Source: an uncultured Lachnospiraceae bacterium (GTDB lineage: Bacteria; Bacillota; Clostridia; Lachnospirales; Lachnospiraceae). From it: DNA of 7,979 nt. Positions 5,659 to 7,979 of this stretch are shown here, piece after piece; position 1 is the stretch's first letter; each line of letters starts with the position of its first letter. The translations under genes and the position numbers were made by a program. The notes beneath the pieces were generated by a model. The model was not told the origin of the DNA and ran no database searches. It worked only from the letters and a program-made list of their open reading frames with translations. The stretch is taken from NCBI GenBank assembly GCA_937877165.1, contig CALEFO010000168.1, forward strand, positions 1 through 7,979, written 5' to 3'.

Positions 5659-6243
5659 ATGTTTCATCAAACCACAGATCAGAGGGTTGCGCTTTTTCTC
5701 GCAGACGGATGTGAGGAAATCGAAGCGCTCACCGTTGCGGATCTTCTCTTTCGCGCCGGAATTCCCTGCACCACCGTTTCCGTAAAGGACACGAAGACCA
5801 TCACCTCATCCCACAGCATTACCATCACCGCGGATACAACGCTTGAGGAGCTGGATCCGGAAGAATTCAGCATGCTGGTTCTGCCGGGCGGCATTCCGGG
5901 CACGCCGAATCTGGCCGCCTGCCCAAAGCTCATGGACGCCGTTGCCTCTTTTGCCCGTCGTGGACAGGATGGAAAGGCTGTAGCTGCCATCTGCGCCGCG
6001 CCGTCCATTCTCGCGAGTCTCGGCCTTCTTACCGGAAAAAAGGCGACCTGCAATCCCTGCGTAGAGGAATATCTTGATGAACATGGGGCAAAGCGCACCT
6101 GGGCGAGAGTGACCGTAGATGGGAACCTGATCACCAGCCAGGGAATGGGAACCGCCATCGCGTTCGGCCTTGCCATTGTAGAATACTATCTCGGCCACGC
6201 CGCCGCACGGGATCTTGGGAATAAAATTCTCTATCGGAAATAA
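5659..6243 (+). CDS. DJ-1/PfpI family protein (DJ-1/YajL-like)
   Basis: A 194-residue cytoplasmic protein of the DJ-1/ThiJ/PfpI superfamily. The conserved acidic residue is Glu22 in ADGCEEIEALT (15-25). The nucleophile-elbow cysteine is Cys112 in AAICAAPSIL (109-118). The LVLPGGIPGT loop (73-82) and the YYLGHAAA C-terminal helix are also typical. Length fits the DJ-1/YajL branch (about 180-195 residues). Proteins of this branch are linked to oxidative or carbonyl stress, with reported chaperone, glyoxalase or deglycase activities that are debated; the exact activity here cannot be read from sequence. An AAAGGA site 11 nt upstream supports this ATG, although the first 8 residues (MFHQTTDQ) extend beyond the usual N terminus. 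It is probably transcribed from the TATAAT promoter at 5527 and may read through into the CBS gene 101 bp downstream. Confidence 0.93.
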   Translation: MFHQTTDQRVALFLADGCEEIEALTVADLLFRAGIPCTTVSVKDTKTITSSHSITITADTTLEELDPEEFSMLVLPGGIPGTPNLAACPKLMDAVASFARRGQDGKAVAAICAAPSILASLGLLTGKKATCNPCVEEYLDEHGAKRTWARVTVDGNLITSQGMGTAIAFGLAIVEYYLGHAAARDLGNKILYRK

Positions 6244-6277
6244 TATGCACGGCTGCCGCCGGTCGGCACTCTGCATA
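6244..6277 (+). other. Intergenic hairpin after the DJ-1 gene
   Basis: TATGCA (6244-6249) pairs with TGCATA (6272-6277) and, inside, TGCCG (6254-6258) pairs with CGGCA (6264-6268) around a CCGGT loop, with small interruptions between. It begins at the base after the DJ-1 stop codon and has no T tract, so a role as terminator is doubtful. Attenuation or mRNA stabilisation between the two genes is possible. Confidence 0.45.
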
Positions 6278-6280
6278 CAG

Positions 6281-6326
6281 AGAGAATTCGCCTTCGCAAA
6301 ATTTTCTCTGGTATCGTGAATTTTGC
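6281..6326 (+). repeat. Second copy of the left-edge palindromic repeat, plus a nested inverted repeat
   Basis: AGAATTCGCCTTCGC (6282-6296) is identical to the minus-strand sequence at the left edge of the window (complement of 16-30). The match continues, with scattered differences, through AAATT. In addition GCAAAATT (6296-6303) pairs perfectly with AATTTTGC (6319-6326), giving an 8-bp stem just upstream of the CBS gene's ribosome-binding site. Confidence 0.6.
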
Positions 6327-6344
6327 CTCAGCGAGGTATATTTT

Positions 6345-6788
6345 ATGAACATTCTCTTCTTTCTGAAGCCAAAGGCAGAGCTGGATCTTGTCTATGAGGA
6401 CGACACCATCGGCATGGCAATGGAGCGGATTGAGGATCACCAGTTTTCTTCCATTCCCATGATCAACGAGAAAACCGGAAAATACATCGGCACCCTCAGC
6501 GAGGGTGACCTTCTGCGCGCTTTGCGCCAGAATGCCGGCTCGCCGATCGGGTCCGAGAATCGCTCTGTCATGACCGTCAGACGAAAGCGCGACTACAAGT
6601 CGGTCCGCGCAGATTCCAACATTGAGGAGCTGTTCGCCTACGTCAAGGAACAGAACTTCGTTCCTGTCGTCGACGATACTGGCGTTCTGATCGGCATTGT
6701 CCTTCGCTCCACGATTCTGGAGTTCGTCTTCGGAATTCTGGATCAGGCACAGCCCCAGCGCAGCTTCAGCTATCCTGCAAAACCATAA
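6345..6788 (+). CDS. Stand-alone two-CBS-domain protein
   Basis: A 147-residue cytoplasmic protein made almost only of a CBS pair (Bateman module). The first CBS motif covers about residues 13-61 with QFSSIPMINEKTGKYIGTLSEGDLL (33-57). The second covers about 75-128 with NFVPVVDDTGVLIGIVLRSTILE (104-126). Such modules bind adenine nucleotides, cyclic di-AMP or related ligands and regulate partners; no effector domain is attached, so it would act as a separate sensor. The ligand cannot be told. The ATG has only a weak GAGG site (6333-6336, 8 nt upstream), partly flanked by the hairpin at 6296-6326, so translation may depend on RNA structure. The stop lies 3 bp before the arm of a strong terminator. 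It is probably co-transcribed with the DJ-1 gene, since no clear promoter is visible in the 101-bp gap. Confidence 0.88.
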   Translation: MNILFFLKPKAELDLVYEDDTIGMAMERIEDHQFSSIPMINEKTGKYIGTLSEGDLLRALRQNAGSPIGSENRSVMTVRRKRDYKSVRADSNIEELFAYVKEQNFVPVVDDTGVLIGIVLRSTILEFVFGILDQAQPQRSFSYPAKP

Positions 6789-6791
6789 GAA

Positions 6792-6833
6792 AAAGAGCCG
6801 TGAGAGAACAATGTCATTCTCTCACGGCTCTTT
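6792..6833. terminator. Bidirectional intrinsic terminator
   Basis: A perfect 17-bp stem (6792-6808 with 6817-6833, core GAGCCGTGAGAGA) with an 8-nt loop lies between convergent genes. On the plus strand it is followed by a T-rich stretch from 6831 (TTTGTTTTGTTTTT), and on the minus strand by TTTTTCTT. It ends both the CBS transcript and the LacI-family transcript. Confidence 0.92.
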
Positions 6834-6860
6834 GTTTTGTTTTTCTATTGACCCATCCGG

Positions 6861-7979
6861 TCATTTGTCCTTTCCGGCAGCTTTCTTCTTTTCAGGGACC
6901 TTGTCCGGATCTTCGGCCGCAATGCCTTCCGGTGCCTTCCCGGTCGATTCGCGTACCACAAGCTCCGCCGCCATGATGCGGTCCTGCGGCTTTTTCTGCT
7001 TCTCGATCATGCCGAACAGTACGCTGATGGACGCCTTGGAAATCTCCGTAAATGGCTGCTGCATCGTGGTCAGTCTCGGGTTGTAATAGTCGCCTGTCTC
7101 AATGCCATCGAAGCCGATGACGGACACATCCTCCGGAATCCGCCGCCCGGTATCCAGAATTGCGCGGCACGCGCCCAGCGCAAGAACATCGGAGATGCAG
7201 AAAATGGATGTCATGCCCGGACTCTTCTCCAGAAGCTCTTTTGCCGCCCGATACCCGTTCGGAAGAGAATAGTGCTCGATTCCCTCTGCCACAACGGCAA
7301 GATATTCCTCCCGGAAGGGGATTCCACGATCTGTAAGCGCCTTCCGATAGCCGCGGAAACGGAGCTGACCGACCGAAGGAATGCCGAGACCCTCTGCGAT
7401 GATGCCGATCTTCCGATGTCCCAGTCCGATCAGATAGCTCACCGCGTCATAGCTCGCCTGCACATCATCCACAGCGATGTTCGCATATCCGACCTTGCCG
7501 TTTGTGTGCTGTCCCGCACTTTCCTTTGCTTCCTCCGGATCCTCTCCGATGGTGGCAAAGACAAACGGAACGCCAATCTGCTGCAGTGCCTGACTGTCAT
7601 GCGTAAAGTTGCCGCCAAGGAAAATAATGCCCTTGATCTTCCGCTCCTTCACAAGGCTGAGCGCCACCAGCACCTCATCCTCCATCGGACCGACGTGGCG
7701 CAGGATCGTCGTATAGTTCCGATCCTCCACGCTCTCTTCCATGACCTGGATCATCCGCATGAAAAAAGGGTTTGTGATTCCCTTGACCAGAAGAGCAATG
7801 CTGTTCGTCTCGCTCCTCTTCAGGAATCTCGCGGAATTGTTCGGTACGAATCCGGTCTCCCGGATCACCTCCATAATCTTTTCCCGGGTATCCGGATTGA
7901 TGTCCGGATGATTGTTGAGTGCACGCGAAACCGTGCTGACACCGACGCCGCACTGGCGCGCAATGTCCTTAATGGTAAT
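6861..7979 (-). CDS. LacI-family transcriptional regulator, 5'-partial
   Basis: 372 residues are visible; the frame is open through the right edge and begins ITIKDIARQCGVGVSTV, so only the start Met and perhaps one or two residues are missing. The helix-turn-helix is at visible residues 2-22 (TIKDIA...STVSRALNN). The hinge helix is NNSARFLKRS (47-56), with the Leu that intercalates into operator DNA in this family. A periplasmic-binding-protein-like sensor domain runs from about 59: IALLVKGITNPFF at the start, GHRKIGIIAEG in the middle, VSVIGFDGIETGDYYNPRLTTMQQP near the end, then ELVVRESTG. A Lys/Glu/Pro-rich tail of about 25 residues follows. The Met codon at 7874 lies inside the DNA-binding domain and is not the start. 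Family members usually sense sugars; effector and target operon are not visible here. Its gene ends at the shared terminator at 6792-6833. Confidence 0.93.
   Translation of the reverse strand: MTIKDIARQCGVGVSTVSRALNNHPDINPDTREKIMEVIRETGFVPNNSARFLKRSETNSIALLVKGITNPFFMRMIQVMEESVEDRNYTTILRHVGPMEDEVLVALSLVKERKIKGIIFLGGNFTHDSQALQQIGVPFVFATIGEDPEEAKESAGQHTNGKVGYANIAVDDVQASYDAVSYLIGLGHRKIGIIAEGLGIPSVGQLRFRGYRKALTDRGIPFREEYLAVVAEGIEHYSLPNGYRAAKELLEKSPGMTSIFCISDVLALGACRAILDTGRRIPEDVSVIGFDGIETGDYYNPRLTTMQQPFTEISKASISVLFGMIEKQKKPQDRIMAAELVVRESTGKAPEGIAAEDPDKVPEKKKAAGKDK

Noticed and set aside
5679..6276. Minus-strand open frames across the DJ-1 gene
   Set aside because: Both are shadows of a confidently identified DJ-1 family gene and have no motif or ribosome-binding site.
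1..7979. CRISPR array, tRNA, rRNA, insertion sequence or att site
   Set aside because: No regularly spaced direct repeats of CRISPR size, no transposase or integrase, and no tRNA- or rRNA-like sequence seen on either strand.

Overview
The window looks like chromosomal DNA of a low-to-mid GC Gram-positive anaerobe, most likely a Clostridia member of the Lachnospiraceae type. The support is strong AAAGGAG/AGGAGG Shine-Dalgarno sites, T-tailed hairpin terminators, a lipoprotein signal with an L-G-G-C lipobox, and the gene families present (Firmicutes-style GldF/GldG-type exporter with DUF4340, short DJ-1 protein, LacI regulator). This is inference from style; no rRNA or marker gene is present.

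Layout, left to right. (1) 1-95: three consecutive hairpins just 3' of a minus-strand gene. (2) 88-1211, minus: an ABC-transporter substrate-binding lipoprotein whose signal/linker part and mature domain lie in different frames (one base missing near 1020-1050). (3) 1320-1368: a strong terminator for the next operon, overlapping a TATAAT-type promoter for the binding-protein gene. (4) 5348-1398, minus: a tight three-gene operon made of an ABC ATPase, an ABC-2 permease fused to a GldG-like extracytoplasmic domain, and a DUF4340 membrane-anchored protein. The ATPase and permease genes overlap by 4 bp, the permease and DUF4340 genes are 7 bp apart, and in both cases the ribosome-binding site is built into the last codons of the preceding gene. 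(5) 5349-5658: a divergent intergenic region. It holds an 11-bp-periodic array of NNCACA boxes placed as an activator site for the ABC operon, and on the plus side a TATAAT promoter, a perfect 14-bp tandem duplication and a structured leader. (6) 5659-6243, plus: a DJ-1/PfpI family protein. (7) 6244-6336: a structured spacer containing a second copy of the hairpin repeat seen at the left edge. (8) 6345-6788, plus: a stand-alone two-CBS-domain protein. (9) 6792-6833: a bidirectional terminator. (10) 6861-7979, minus: a LacI-family repressor, missing only its first residues at the window edge.

Functionally, the ABC operon encodes one predicted membrane machine (cytoplasmic ATPase, membrane permease with a large extracytoplasmic domain, anchored partner) of unknown substrate. 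It resembles the Gld ABC system of gliding Bacteroidetes but sits in a probable Gram-positive with no other gliding genes in view. The most interesting signals are the phased operator array upstream of it, the frameshift in the binding protein, and a small palindromic repeat found twice in sense orientation next to genes.
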